Shown piece after piece: positions 26,885 to 37,254 of a DNA stretch of 56,261 bases (positions are counted from its first letter, which is position 1; each line of letters begins with the position of its first letter). The stretch lies in assembly GCA_027310755.1 (NCBI GenBank), contig DAIDAE010000002.1, forward strand, positions 1 through 56,261. The letters are read 5' to 3'. This stretch comes from Candidatus Micrarchaeaceae archaeon (GTDB lineage: Archaea; Micrarchaeota; Micrarchaeia; Micrarchaeales; Micrarchaeaceae). The notes beneath the pieces are model-generated. The model had not been told where the DNA came from and did no database searches. It was given only the letters and a program-made list of their open reading frames with translations. The translations under genes and the position numbers were made by a program.

Positions 26885-28573
26885 CTGCTCGTTCTTTCTT
26901 TCCGAGATTTCAGACTTTATAGATGATAGGAATTCATCGAGCGTCACTCCCATCTTTTGCTTGCCTGACCTACTCCTTACCGAGATCTTTTCTCCCTCAA
27001 CCTCCTTCTTGCCGAGTATAAGCATGTAAGGTATTTTCTGGTTCTGGGCCTCCCGTATCTTGTAATCTAGAGTCTTGTCAGATATGTCGAGCTCTGCCCT
27101 TATCCCGTCCTTTCTAATCTTTTTGTAAACCCCCTCAGCGTATTTGTTTGCATGTTCTGATATGGTTATGACTCTTACCTGCACCGGAGCCAGCCAAGTT
27201 GGGAATTTTCCCTGCACGTGCTCGGTTAATACTCCTATAAAGCGCTCGAGGCTTCCATATATCACTCTGTGTATCACAATCGGTGTATGCTGCTTTCCGT
27301 CTTCACCTGTGTATTCCAAGCCGAACCTCTGCGGCAACTGGTAATCAAGCTGTATGGTTGCGCATTGCCATTCCCTTCCTATTGAGTCCTTTATGTCGAA
27401 GTCGATCTTTGGACCATAGAACGCCCCTTCCTTCTCCTTTATCTCGAATTCCATCCCATTCTTCTTGAGTGCAGTCTTCAGCGCGTTTGTTGCCTTCTCC
27501 CAGAGTTTCTCGTCCCCAAGGTGGCTGTCAGGCATAGTTGAGAGCTTTGCCTTGTACTCTAAGTTAAATTTACCATATAGCTTCTTCACCATCTCAAGAA
27601 TGCTTATGAGCTCCTGTTCTGCCTGCTCATCGGTTGCCACAAAAACGTGCGCGTCATCCTGTGTTAGCTCTCTCACTCTGAATAATCCACTTAATGCTCC
27701 GCTTATCTCATTCCTGTAAAGCTTGTCAAAATCCGAAAATCTTATCGGCATGTCTCGATAACTCCATTTTCTTGACTTGTACACCAACATTGTTGATGGG
27801 CAGTTCATCGGTTTCAGCGCGAGCTCATCATTGTCAGTGTTTATCACGTACATGTTCTCTCTGTAATGGTCGATGTGTCCGCTCACGTGCCATAGAACAA
27901 TGTTAGCAAATGCTGGAGTGGCTATCTCCTCGTAGCCATAATCGCTGTTCATCTGCCTTATGTAACTCATTAGCTCCTTCAGTAGAATGTTCCCGTTCGG
28001 ATGCCAGTAGACCATTCCCGGGCTCACCTCTTGGAAGCTGAAAAGATTCAGTCTTTCGCCTATAATTCTATGATCTGTTTCAGGCAGTCCCGCAAAGTCG
28101 CTCTTCTTTACTATAGATGTGTCCAATTTTCTGGCTCCCTTCTGGACTTTCTCCACCTTTGCGGTCGCACTATAGTTTCTTGACAGTTCTGCAAGCGGAT
28201 GGCCCTTGATATCCAATGACAATGCCTTTGTCCAGCCAAAAGGCGCGGCTATGATCTTTAGTTTTGACTTCTGAGCCTCTTTTACCATGTACTGGTACAG
28301 GTTCATTGATCGTTGCGGCTCCTCAAGATTGCTGCTCAGGTGGGCATAAGGGTAAAGGACTATAGTTGTCATCTTGTTTTTGCCTGCAAATTCAACGGCG
28401 TCCTTCACCGCCTTGCTGGCGAGTGCCTCTGTGTCATTCTTTTCTATGGAAGTAAACAAGACAAGCGCGTTCTTTACACTGACCTTCTTCTTTTCTGTCG
28501 ATTCGTGAACCTTTATCTCCGGCTCCGTAGGTTCGAAATCTATACTGTTCACGTCAAGCTGCATAATTCTCAT
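26873..28573 (-). CDS. thrS: threonyl-tRNA synthetase (archaeal-type N-terminal domain)
   Basis: 566 aa; class II motifs (MNCPSTMLVYKSRKWSYRDMPIRFSDFDKLYRNE; TQDDAHVF; HRVIYGSLERFIGVL). Confidence 0.95.
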   Translation of the reverse strand: MRIMQLDVNSIDFEPTEPEIKVHESTEKKKVSVKNALVLFTSIEKNDTEALASKAVKDAVEFAGKNKMTTIVLYPYAHLSSNLEEPQRSMNLYQYMVKEAQKSKLKIIAAPFGWTKALSLDIKGHPLAELSRNYSATAKVEKVQKGARKLDTSIVKKSDFAGLPETDHRIIGERLNLFSFQEVSPGMVYWHPNGNILLKELMSYIRQMNSDYGYEEIATPAFANIVLWHVSGHIDHYRENMYVINTDNDELALKPMNCPSTMLVYKSRKWSYRDMPIRFSDFDKLYRNEISGALSGLFRVRELTQDDAHVFVATDEQAEQELISILEMVKKLYGKFNLEYKAKLSTMPDSHLGDEKLWEKATNALKTALKKNGMEFEIKEKEGAFYGPKIDFDIKDSIGREWQCATIQLDYQLPQRFGLEYTGEDGKQHTPIVIHRVIYGSLERFIGVLTEHVQGKFPTWLAPVQVRVITISEHANKYAEGVYKKIRKDGIRAELDISDKTLDYKIREAQNQKIPYMLILGKKEVEGEKISVRSRSGKQKMGVTLDEFLSSIKSEISERKNEQLIT

Positions 28574-28743
28574 GCTTGTATCACCGAGTAGCCTACATCA
28601 GAAGCATTAGGATTAGAAAAGTAGATATTAATAATGCTATCCGCTATCGCAAAAGTGTATACTTCACTGTTTGGCAGCGACCACTTTTCACCGAATCACG
28701 CAACTAATGCTGGTTTTGGATTTAAATGTCTTCTCTACAAGGA

Positions 28744-29532
28744 TCAGTGCTGTACGGCGAACACAACGGTCACGCTCTCCGTAACGCTCGACGTGCCCTT
28801 GTAGAATAGGGAATTTTGCAGTTCCGCCGCGGCTACGCCAGGCGCGGTTGTGCCTGCGGTCCCAAAACTGTACTGCAATGGATAGAGATAGAATCCATTT
28901 ACTGTTATGTTCAGCGCAGATACATTGCCTGTCGGCGAGACCACCTTCGCCTGCCCGGTGGCGTTGCTCATCGCATATGCGAGGGCCTGCCCTCGAAGTG
29001 TGCCTATCTGCTGGTTCGTCAGCTTTGCGTCCACGCTTGTCACATATACGTTAGGCATCGAAGTCAGGCTCTCAAGCGCGGAAGTGACATTGTTCGCGTC
29101 AGGTATAATGACCAGAAGGCTTTCGGACGCCATGTATCCGCATGTCCTATTGGGCGGCGTTGGCGGGTACGTTGTCGTGGCTGAAATACGATAAGGATAA
29201 TTGTTGCATGCATTCACGTTAAAGTATCCAGTGGATATATCGCTGAGATTTCCATTTACATATTTCAGCAGGGTTGAATTCACCAAACCCATTGTCCTTG
29301 ATAAGTTTGCAACCGCGGCCTGTGTCGTATTTCCAGTTCCATTCATAAAAAGATAAATCTGCGCGGCGTCCGCGATAGAAGATGCGCTGCCGCTTGCCGT
29401 CACCGTTACGGTTGTTGCAGCCTGCCCGGGCTGTTGCTTTGCAATGCCGGAGTTCAGAAGCACAGCCACAAAAGCGAGCAATGCCAGTATCACAACAACA
29501 TATTCAGCAGCATTCATTCCTGTCCCTATCAA
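28744..29532 (-). CDS. SIMPL-domain (DUF541-like) membrane-anchored secreted protein
   Basis: N-terminal TM; VTVTASGSASSIADAAQIYLFMNGTG...RGQALAYAMSNATGQAK. Confidence 0.65.
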   Translation of the reverse strand: MIGTGMNAAEYVVVILALLAFVAVLLNSGIAKQQPGQAATTVTVTASGSASSIADAAQIYLFMNGTGNTTQAAVANLSRTMGLVNSTLLKYVNGNLSDISTGYFNVNACNNYPYRISATTTYPPTPPNRTCGYMASESLLVIIPDANNVTSALESLTSMPNVYVTSVDAKLTNQQIGTLRGQALAYAMSNATGQAKVVSPTGNVSALNITVNGFYLYPLQYSFGTAGTTAPGVAAAELQNSLFYKGTSSVTESVTVVFAVQH

Positions 29533-29623
29533 ATCCCCTATTATGATACTTCTACGAGAACTTATTTAATCGTTCCCAGGCACATAGGCACACTAATGTT
29601 TTTATAAACGTGTTCAAATTAAT

Positions 29624-31078
29624 ATGATTATGCTTAAGCTCTACAACAGCCTTTCCCGCAAAAAGCAGACATTCAGGCCCATCAATGGGGATAAGCACGT
29701 GGGCATGTACACCTGCGGAATTACCGCTTATTTCTCCGCGCATATAGGAAACATGAGGACCTATACGAACCAGGATATAATAAAGCGCCTCCTGATGCAT
29801 AACGGCTACACTGGCACCCATGTCGAGAATATAACTGATGTTGGGCATCTCGTAAGCGATGCGGACACCGGAGAGGACAAGCTGAGGCTCGAAGCATCGA
29901 AAGAACACAAAAGCATGAAGGAGATCGCCAATTTCTACACTGACATATACATAAAGGATAGGCAGTTACTCAACCTCATACCTCCAGATCACATGCCAAG
30001 GGCGACAGAGCATATAAACGACATGCTGGCCCTTCTTGAGGTGCTTGACCAAAAGGGATATCTTTACAAGGCTGAGAACGGGATATATTTCGACACATCA
30101 AAGTTCAAGGACTATGGGGCACTGGCCGGGCTGACCTTCAAGCAGCTAAATGCCCAGCAAAGGGAGGGCGCGAGAGTTGAAAAGGTCGAGGGAAAGAGAA
30201 ATGCAACGGACTTTGCAGTATGGCGCTTTGCCCCTCCCGCAGAAAAAGAGATGGTCTGGGATTCAAAATGGGGCAGGGGCTTCCCCGGGTGGCACCTGGA
30301 ATGCAGCGCTATGAGCATGAAGTACCTCGGAAATCATTTTGACATCCACTGCGGCGGGATAGACCACCTGCAGATACATCATCCAAACGAAATAGCGCAG
30401 TCAGAGGCCGCGACCGGGGAGAAATTCGTGAACTACTGGGTGCATATGAATTTCCTGACGGTGGATGGCAACAAGATGTCGAAGTCCCTAAAGAATATAT
30501 ATACCGTGCAGCAGGTGCTGGAAAAGGGATACTCCCCTATCGCACTCAGGTTATTTTACATATCGGCCCACTACAGGCAGTCGCTAAACTTCACCTTCGA
30601 GGCGTTGTCCAATGCGGAAAACACGCTAAAGGGAATATACGCGTTCATAGAGAGGATTGCGGATACGAAGAACAGGGAGGAAAACCAGGATACAGAGGAG
30701 TTCAAGGCAAAGATAAAAGGATACAAGAGGGATTTCTTCAGGCAGCTCAATGATGATGTCAATATGCCTGCCGCGCTGGCGAATCTGCACGCCATAATAA
30801 ACGAAACAAATTCAAAAGCCAAGCTGAACAGGAAGGAGGCGAAGGCTGTGATAAAGGCAGTAGTGGAGATGGATCAGATCCTCGGATTGAAGATCGGCAG
30901 GCATGTGCAGATCGACAAGAAACTGGATGGCGACATCCAAAAGCTTGTTGATGAGCGTGAGGACGCCAGGAGAAACAAGGACTTCAGGAGATCCGACGAG
31001 ATAAGGGTTCTGCTCAAGGAGAAATACCAGGTAATACTAGAGGACACAAAAGAAGGAGTCAGATGGCACAAGGAATGA
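29624..31078 (+). CDS. cysS: cysteinyl-tRNA synthetase
   Basis: 484 aa; MYTCGITAYFSAHIGNMRTY, HLECSAMSMKYLG, KMSKSLKN. Confidence 0.97.
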   Translation: MIMLKLYNSLSRKKQTFRPINGDKHVGMYTCGITAYFSAHIGNMRTYTNQDIIKRLLMHNGYTGTHVENITDVGHLVSDADTGEDKLRLEASKEHKSMKEIANFYTDIYIKDRQLLNLIPPDHMPRATEHINDMLALLEVLDQKGYLYKAENGIYFDTSKFKDYGALAGLTFKQLNAQQREGARVEKVEGKRNATDFAVWRFAPPAEKEMVWDSKWGRGFPGWHLECSAMSMKYLGNHFDIHCGGIDHLQIHHPNEIAQSEAATGEKFVNYWVHMNFLTVDGNKMSKSLKNIYTVQQVLEKGYSPIALRLFYISAHYRQSLNFTFEALSNAENTLKGIYAFIERIADTKNREENQDTEEFKAKIKGYKRDFFRQLNDDVNMPAALANLHAIINETNSKAKLNRKEAKAVIKAVVEMDQILGLKIGRHVQIDKKLDGDIQKLVDEREDARRNKDFRRSDEIRVLLKEKYQVILEDTKEGVRWHKE

Positions 31079-31300
31079 TCATTTTTCGCCCTCCTCCTTC
31101 TTCTTCATCTTCCGTTTTTGTATCGAGGCCATCAGCTCCCCATTGACCTGCGCATAGCAGTTTGAGCAAAGAGTATACTCCGAGTTCGCCTTCGGGTCGC
31201 TCATGACTCCCTGCTGGAGTCTGCCGGCAGCTACGTAGTAATAGTTCTCTACGTCCAGCTCCTCTCCGCAGATTTCGCATCTTGCATCATTTATGCTCAT
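31079..31300 (-). CDS. small zinc-finger protein
   Basis: MSINDARCEICGEELDVENYYY...CSNCYAQ; ATG at 31300 preferred over the track start. Confidence 0.7.
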   Translation of the reverse strand: MSINDARCEICGEELDVENYYYVAAGRLQQGVMSDPKANSEYTLCSNCYAQVNGELMASIQKRKMKKKEEGEK

Positions 31301-31367
31301 GTTATCAACAGGTTTTCCAAGCTTTGATATAAAGGCTTTACTACACACTAAGTTTTTATAATATTTC

Positions 31368-31715
31368 ATGGACGAGATACGGAGGAACATGTATGTGAAA
31401 GGTAAATCCCAACAAAAATCCATACTGCTCAGGAGGGAATCCTTCTACACCGCTATAATAAAGAATGCGGTTCATGACGTGCTGGAATCGGAAAGTGCAG
31501 ATGTCATGTCCAGCATGGCGGAGTTTGCGTCATCCATTGACGCCGACCTCGGCCTGGCCCAGCGGTATGATTTCTGGACCAAGTTCTGGCGGACGATACA
31601 CGAGATAAGCTTGAGCGATTTCGACGCAGATTCGCAAAGCAGGATCAGCATAATGCGTAAATTCGCCACTGAAAAAATGAACAGCGCCCGCGCCGTGTCC
31701 AATCCAAGATATTAG
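31368..31715 (+). CDS. hypothetical protein
   Basis: 115-aa ORF with TATA-like GATATAAAGG upstream. Confidence 0.6.
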   Translation: MDEIRRNMYVKGKSQQKSILLRRESFYTAIIKNAVHDVLESESADVMSSMAEFASSIDADLGLAQRYDFWTKFWRTIHEISLSDFDADSQSRISIMRKFATEKMNSARAVSNPRY

Positions 31716-31818
31716 ATATTCCTGTCATTCAAGGCACGGCATGCGCGTATACGTCAACATACGCCACTTGTCAATGTGCAGCTGAATGGTATATAGCGTT
31801 ATGCGTCCAATTAACACC

Positions 31819-32049
31819 ATGGGACTTTCAAAGTGGACGATATTTGAGTATGAGTATTCGGTGGTGGAATTTGTGATAAGCTTCATAATCTCCGTCCTGG
31901 TGTGGTACTACTTAATAGGGCCGCTGTTTCTCCCCACGGATATCATAACGGCATCGCTGGTCTTCGGGCTTGTTATAGGTGTTATCTGGACATACGCCAG
32001 GGCCCACGAGCTGTTCGTTTCAAACCCGAAGAAAAGGCGGAAGATCTAG
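31819..32049 (+). CDS. small membrane protein
   Basis: two hydrophobic helices, basic C-terminus KKRRKI. Confidence 0.65.
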   Translation: MGLSKWTIFEYEYSVVEFVISFIISVLVWYYLIGPLFLPTDIITASLVFGLVIGVIWTYARAHELFVSNPKKRRKI

Positions 32050-32068
32050 AGATGCTGCACAGCGAATA

Positions 32069-32287
32069 TTATCCTATTTCAATGAGCTTGTTTCTGCTCG
32101 TTGCCCCGCCCGTAATTTTTACACGGGACTTTGAAACATCGAAATATTCGGCTAGCATCTCAACCAGCCGGCGATTCGCTTTGCCATCGGTTGCGGGGGC
32201 GTTGACCTTTATCTTGTAATTGTTTTCGCCTATTTTGGCTATGAATGGCACTTTAGCGTTGGCGGTAACCGTAGCATTTATAATCAT
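32069..32287 (-). CDS. DUF167 / YggU family protein
   Basis: KIKVNAPATDGKANRRLVEMLAEYFDVSKSRVKITGGATSRNKLIEI. Confidence 0.88.
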   Translation of the reverse strand: MIINATVTANAKVPFIAKIGENNYKIKVNAPATDGKANRRLVEMLAEYFDVSKSRVKITGGATSRNKLIEIG

Positions 32288-32300
32288 AAAATTAACCCGG

Positions 32301-32372
32301 AGCCTCAGGAGGGATTTGAACCCCCGACTTCCAGTTTACAAGACTGGCACTCTACCCCTGAGTTACTGAGGC
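32301..32372 (-). tRNA. tRNA-Thr (anticodon TGT)
   Basis: reverse strand GCCTCAGTAACTCAGGGGTAGAGTGCCAGTCTTGTAAACTGGAAGTCGGGGGTTCAAATCCCTCCTGAGGC. Confidence 0.95.
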
Positions 32373-32418
32373 GCTGATGATATTTATTTAACTTATTTTA
32401 TAAAGATTTCCAAATCGG

Positions 32419-33984
32419 TTATTCCCTTGCAAACATATAGGTGTATCCCACAATATAATCGACCAAGAATTTCAGCTGCTTTAGTCTTGCACCCGCGTGC
32501 TTGATAAATTCCAGGTTTGTTTTTTTTACCGCCTTGGTCAATCCAGCCAAAGCAGGGAACAGCAATAACAGTATTATGCCGTTGACCAGCAGCGACCATT
32601 TGCTCTGGTGCATCGCATAGGCCACGCAGTAAAGTACCACTCCCGTGATTATAGATATGGCCGCGACCCTGGCGAGCTGGCCAAAGACATGCTTGAACTT
32701 GAACTGCTCCTCCAAGGCCCTGATGTATATGACATCCAGGAATATCGGTGTTATCATGTATATTGCAATAAGGACTCCAAGCGCCTGATAGATCGGTGTG
32801 AGGACGAAAAGCAGCAGCAGCTGCACTATCACGGCGCCGATCTGGTATTTCATAAACCGCTTTGTGTCGCCTTTTCCTATTATCAATGTTCCGGCAAACG
32901 AGCCTATTATGCCCACGCCCATCCCGACCACGATTACCGAGAAGTAAAACGGGGCAGAGGAATACTGTGCGGTGAACAAGATGTTTGTCATGGGCACCGC
33001 CACAGACACGGAGTATGCAATCAGCGGAAAGAGGAAGAGCGCGCTGTAAAGTACGCTATTGTTGTAGATCGAACCTATCTTTTCAGCGGTCTCCTTCTTC
33101 GCAAGCGCAGCAGAGAAAGTCCCGACCAATATGAACGTTATGGATGTTATAAGAAGCTCCACGAACCTTGCCAGTTTGTAGGCGGCACCGAAGTTTCCAA
33201 CCACGCTGGAGAGTGCGAAGACCCCTAGCAGCAGTATGGAGAAGTTCTGGGCTCCTACCTGCGCGATGTACGATGCGACCACGGGGGCGGAGAACTGCGT
33301 CAGCCTCTTCATTATCGCCCTCGTCGGCCTTACGAACGCAATGCCGACCTTTCGCGTTATATACGAGAAGTTCGCAACGGTCCCCACCACGAGTCCTATC
33401 AGCAGCCCGGCCATGGCGCCTATTACACCATAACCAAGGAGCACCAACACGACTGAGCCGATCAGGTTCAGCAGCGCGTACACCGCGTTTGCCACCGTCG
33501 CTTCCTTCACGAGGCCCATGCCAACGAGCGCGCCCTGTGTCAAGTTGAAGACTACCATGAGGAATTCGCCTACCGATGCGATCTGCAGTATCAGGGCGAG
33601 CGATGGGTTATGATAAAAGTTCACAGCCACGTAGCCGCTTAGCAGCAAACCCGCAATCGCTATCGCCAGCGCTATCGAAAACGCTATGGTGTAGCCATTC
33701 GACAGCAATACGTTTATCGCATGCCTGTCGTCGTGCCCCATCTCCGGGAGCATCTTCCTGAATGCGGTGCTTATCCCAAAGTTGCTCGCTATGCCTAGAA
33801 AACTGTTGAATGCTATGCCTATGGCGTATAACCCGTATGTGGAGGGCTGCAGAATCCTCGCAAGGAATACAAGGAGGATAAGCGTAATCACCGTGGATGC
33901 AATCTGTCCCCCTACGTATATCACGCCCCTCTTCGCCGTGCTAAGCCCCAATTCCTGGACTTCTTCGGAGGTTTCGCCATCCAT
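32419..33984 (-). CDS. oligosaccharide flippase (MOP superfamily Wzx-like)
   Basis: 521 aa, ~14 TM; GVIYVGGQIASTVITLILLVFLARILQPSTYGLYAIG. Confidence 0.85.
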   Translation of the reverse strand: MDGETSEEVQELGLSTAKRGVIYVGGQIASTVITLILLVFLARILQPSTYGLYAIGIAFNSFLGIASNFGISTAFRKMLPEMGHDDRHAINVLLSNGYTIAFSIALAIAIAGLLLSGYVAVNFYHNPSLALILQIASVGEFLMVVFNLTQGALVGMGLVKEATVANAVYALLNLIGSVVLVLLGYGVIGAMAGLLIGLVVGTVANFSYITRKVGIAFVRPTRAIMKRLTQFSAPVVASYIAQVGAQNFSILLLGVFALSSVVGNFGAAYKLARFVELLITSITFILVGTFSAALAKKETAEKIGSIYNNSVLYSALFLFPLIAYSVSVAVPMTNILFTAQYSSAPFYFSVIVVGMGVGIIGSFAGTLIIGKGDTKRFMKYQIGAVIVQLLLLFVLTPIYQALGVLIAIYMITPIFLDVIYIRALEEQFKFKHVFGQLARVAAISIITGVVLYCVAYAMHQSKWSLLVNGIILLLLFPALAGLTKAVKKTNLEFIKHAGARLKQLKFLVDYIVGYTYMFARE

Positions 33985-35121
33985 CTAGTCAGCCTTAATG
34001 AATTGGGAGAGCTTTGGCCCGACAAGCTCCCTTTTTTTCCTGAAGTCCTCCAAGAACCTGTTTACCCTCTTTGCAAGGTCGGCCTTGTGCTCGCCCGCAA
34101 GGACCGTCCCCCTCCTTTCCGCCTCAAGTATTTTCTCCAGTTTAGTGTCATCGGGCTCGAAGAGGAACTTGTAGTATTGGCACACCATGCACTTGTCCGG
34201 ATCGCCCCCATGCTTCTTCTGAAGCTCTGCGGTTGACTGCTGGCCGGTAAGCGCATGGTTGATTTTTTTCGTCACCACTTCTGGTGAATCGTCCAGGAAT
34301 ATCACATTCAGTGGATTATCTGCGGACTGTGACATCTTTGCATCGCCCCCAAGCCCGGGCAGGAACTTATTGTGCAATATTGCTGGCTTGTAATAGCCGA
34401 GCTTGCCTATCACGTCCCTCGCCACCCTGAAGTGGACATCCTGATCTATTCCCAACGGTATCAGGCAGGGAACATTGTGGCCCACCTCAACCGATTTGAG
34501 GAATGCGGGAACCGCCTGCATGCTGGTGTAGAATATCCATCCTATATTTGCGCTGTTGTCCATACCAAACGCGTCCTTTACAACAGAGAAAGTTATCCTG
34601 CTTGAAACCCTCACCGCCTGTTTGTACAGGGTCTTTGCATAATCTGTATCCATGAAGATCCTTGTTTTCTTCGGATCAAAGCCGACGGCGGCTATATTCA
34701 GCGCGGCCTTCTCCGCAAGCTTGTGGTACTCCTCAAGCGGTTTTGCGTCTCCCTTGTAGGTATGGAAGAGGAACTTCTCCTCGTCGGGTAGCTGTATGTA
34801 GACCTCGGCGCCGAATTTCTCCTGGAGCCATTGCGTAAACATGAATGGGAGCAGGTGCCCTAGGTGCATCTCTCCAGAAGGAGCAAGACCAGTATAGAGA
34901 TAGAACCGGTTCCCCTTCTCATATTCATCCAGAAGCCATCCGAGCTCCCTGTGCGCGAAGACAATTTTCCTTCTTATGAAGGGGTGCAGGTCTCCAGTAT
35001 GCTTTTTCAGCCTTTCCAGTAACTCCTTGTTAAGCTCCTTTATGCCAAACTGTTTCTCAAGCACTCCATAGTCCACCTTTCCCTCAACATTCCAGGGGGT
35101 GACCTCGAACTCCTCCGCCAT
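33985..35121 (-). CDS. trpS: tryptophanyl-tRNA synthetase
   Basis: GLAPSGEMHLGHLLPF, KMSQSADNP; start MAEEFEVTPWNVEG at 35121 preferred. Confidence 0.95.
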   Translation of the reverse strand: MAEEFEVTPWNVEGKVDYGVLEKQFGIKELNKELLERLKKHTGDLHPFIRRKIVFAHRELGWLLDEYEKGNRFYLYTGLAPSGEMHLGHLLPFMFTQWLQEKFGAEVYIQLPDEEKFLFHTYKGDAKPLEEYHKLAEKAALNIAAVGFDPKKTRIFMDTDYAKTLYKQAVRVSSRITFSVVKDAFGMDNSANIGWIFYTSMQAVPAFLKSVEVGHNVPCLIPLGIDQDVHFRVARDVIGKLGYYKPAILHNKFLPGLGGDAKMSQSADNPLNVIFLDDSPEVVTKKINHALTGQQSTAELQKKHGGDPDKCMVCQYYKFLFEPDDTKLEKILEAERRGTVLAGEHKADLAKRVNRFLEDFRKKRELVGPKLSQFIKAD

Positions 35122-35277
35122 CGTTATCAGAGAGTCTTGCAAATAAAGGCATATAATGTTTTGTATGACCGCAATTTTCGATAACAGCAACCTTTATTAA
35201 CCTTGACGGGCAAATAAAATTGGCTTTTTGTAGAAGTTAGATGCTGAAGACAAATTAGTTCTATTCATGGTGTTCTT

Positions 35278-35430
35278 GTGGGAAAGTTTCCTATAGCCGA
35301 TGCAGAAATCATAAAGATATACATATGCAAGAGGTGCAAGGCTAGGAACTCCGCTTCAGCGGAAAAGTGCAGGAAGTGCGGATACTACGCGCTCAGGCCA
35401 AAGAACAAGGAGACGAAGACAAAGAAATAA
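35278..35430 (+). CDS. rpl40e: ribosomal protein L40e (eL40), 50 aa
   Basis: [50 protein letters not shown] (GTG start); below the ORF-track length cutoff. Confidence 0.88.
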   Translation: MGKFPIADAEIIKIYICKRCKARNSASAEKCRKCGYYALRPKNKETKTKK

Positions 35431-35466
35431 TTAAAATGACAAAATGACATTTTGAGTGGTGTGAAA

Positions 35467-35688
35467 ATGGTAGATTTGAATCCAATGGAGCAGAGCGTGG
35501 TAAATGCGATGAAAGAGCTCGGTGCCACCAAGGATACCACGATAAAGACCGCCGACGACATAATGAAGAAGTGCAACAGGCCAAAGGGCATGGTGACGAA
35601 TACGCTCGTTTCGCTCGTTCAGAAGGGCGTGATAAAGAGGGTCGTCAGGGAAAAAGCATCCGGATACTACCTACTTGCGCAGGTGTGA
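35467..35688 (+). CDS. small winged-helix DNA-binding protein
   Basis: MVDLNPMEQSVVNAMKELGATKDTTIKTADDIMKKCNRPKGMVTNTLVSLVQKGVIKRVVREKASGYYL. Confidence 0.75.
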   Translation: MVDLNPMEQSVVNAMKELGATKDTTIKTADDIMKKCNRPKGMVTNTLVSLVQKGVIKRVVREKASGYYLLAQV

Positions 35689-36143
35689 ATGTGGACGAAC
35701 CAGATGAATATGTTGATTTCATGGCCAAGTACAAGGATTGGATATCGATAAGGAGGCTCGGGATACGTCCAAACACCACACCGCAGGAAGTGGTGTACCA
35801 TCTTGCCGGCATAAGGGCTACGATGGAGGGGAAGATGTACCCGTTGCTCGGGATAAAGACCGGAGTTCTTGATACTTTTGCGGACGGTGCAACCCAGGGC
35901 CTAAAGAAAAAGGACCTGCCGCAGATAGTTGCCAAGCTTGAGTCCCAAGAAGCCAAGCAGGCAATATCCGCATCATCGACCGAGACGCTAGCTCCGCTTG
36001 CCAAGGTCTACCTTCTTAACAAACTCATAACGAATGTGGGTCTTGAGACGGGAATAGGACAACTCTCAATGTCAAAGATATTCCCGGAGCTCAAGCCGCC
36101 AAAGATGCCGCCCGTAGGCAGGAAAAAGAAAACAGAGCAGTAA
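35685..36143 (+). CDS. hypothetical protein
   Basis: GTG start overlapping the upstream stop; same transcription unit as the wHTH gene. Confidence 0.65.
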   Translation: MNVDEPDEYVDFMAKYKDWISIRRLGIRPNTTPQEVVYHLAGIRATMEGKMYPLLGIKTGVLDTFADGATQGLKKKDLPQIVAKLESQEAKQAISASSTETLAPLAKVYLLNKLITNVGLETGIGQLSMSKIFPELKPPKMPPVGRKKKTEQ

Positions 36144-36209
36144 TTTTCCGAGAAAATCCGTCTTCGATATGCTTAAATATCAGGTAAATTATCAACCCTA
36201 CGCGATAGT

Positions 36210-36641
36210 ATGACTAAAACAACTGGATCCACTGGAATGAACCAGCAAGAGATTATGCGATATCTGACAAATCTATCTGGCAACGATCTCTGCGCAGGAA
36301 TTATAGAGTCCGCGACTAGGGCATTGATCTCCCCTTGCGACATAAAGACTTTTTACAATGGATACGTCGGGATTATGAGGGAGCTAGGCCTGGCGCAGAT
36401 AGTTGCGGATCAGAATATAGGCTATGTCATAAGCAAACTTGGCGCTAAGACTGCTGAAAAATGGTTTTACATCCTTCCCCAGATACAACTGCGAACTTCA
36501 GAGGCCCACTACCTTCAGAACGCCTCCAGGATAAGCGAGAGGGTTATGCGTAGACGCACTAGTGCTAGGGAGCGCTTACCAGATGACTCGGTATTGCCGA
36601 CATTGCAACGTAAGCGGCAAGAAGGCTTGCTCCGAGCATAG
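36210..36641 (+). CDS. hypothetical protein
   Basis: TATA-like GCTTAAATATCAGG about 30 nt upstream of ATG. Confidence 0.55.
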   Translation: MTKTTGSTGMNQQEIMRYLTNLSGNDLCAGIIESATRALISPCDIKTFYNGYVGIMRELGLAQIVADQNIGYVISKLGAKTAEKWFYILPQIQLRTSEAHYLQNASRISERVMRRRTSARERLPDDSVLPTLQRKRQEGLLRA

Positions 36642-37188
36642 CTATTACAAAGATCGCAATGCAAAGGGTCCATCCCACCCACGGGTTCTTCTGCAATCCG
36701 GGAAGCCTCTGCATGAGCAGTGCGACCGGATACGAGAATATACCTGCTGTCCCGAAAAGCCCGTAGAGTGCGAGCAGCGCTATTGGCTCCTTCGTGAGGC
36801 CTATGTTATATCCCTGCACCCCGTAGATTATCGTCATTATGCCTATCAGCAGGCCAAAGAAGCCAACATACTCAAACCTTATCCTGAAATGTATTGAGAG
36901 CGCAAGCGCCAGCACTATCATCCCGAATGAAACCAGGGGATCATAAAATAGTATATTGTAGCTTCCAGGCAGCGGCCAAGCGAGCTGGCCCCACATGCCC
37001 GTAACCATCATGTATAGTCCAACTAGGATGAGCGGTGCCTTTGCCCCCTCGAGCCGCGCCGCATAGTCTGTATAACCCTTGTTCCTTTTCGCATATGCAA
37101 AATATTCGGATATCACAAGGTACAAGATCAAGAATCCAGCGAAGCTCAGGGAGAACAAAGAGTACGCCAGATTGTCGATAAAGGGCAT
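36565..37188 (-). CDS. DUF981-like membrane protein
   Basis: 6-7 TM; GLYMMVTGMWGQLAWPLPGSYNILFYDPLVSFG. Confidence 0.72.
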   Translation of the reverse strand: MPFIDNLAYSLFSLSFAGFLILYLVISEYFAYAKRNKGYTDYAARLEGAKAPLILVGLYMMVTGMWGQLAWPLPGSYNILFYDPLVSFGMIVLALALSIHFRIRFEYVGFFGLLIGIMTIIYGVQGYNIGLTKEPIALLALYGLFGTAGIFSYPVALLMQRLPGLQKNPWVGWTLCIAIFVIAMLGASLLAAYVAMSAIPSHLVSAP

Positions 37189-37254
37189 GCGATTACAATG
37201 TTAATATGTATAACGCCTCCTTTAAAACTTTATGGTATCCGTTTCGGTAGCAGC

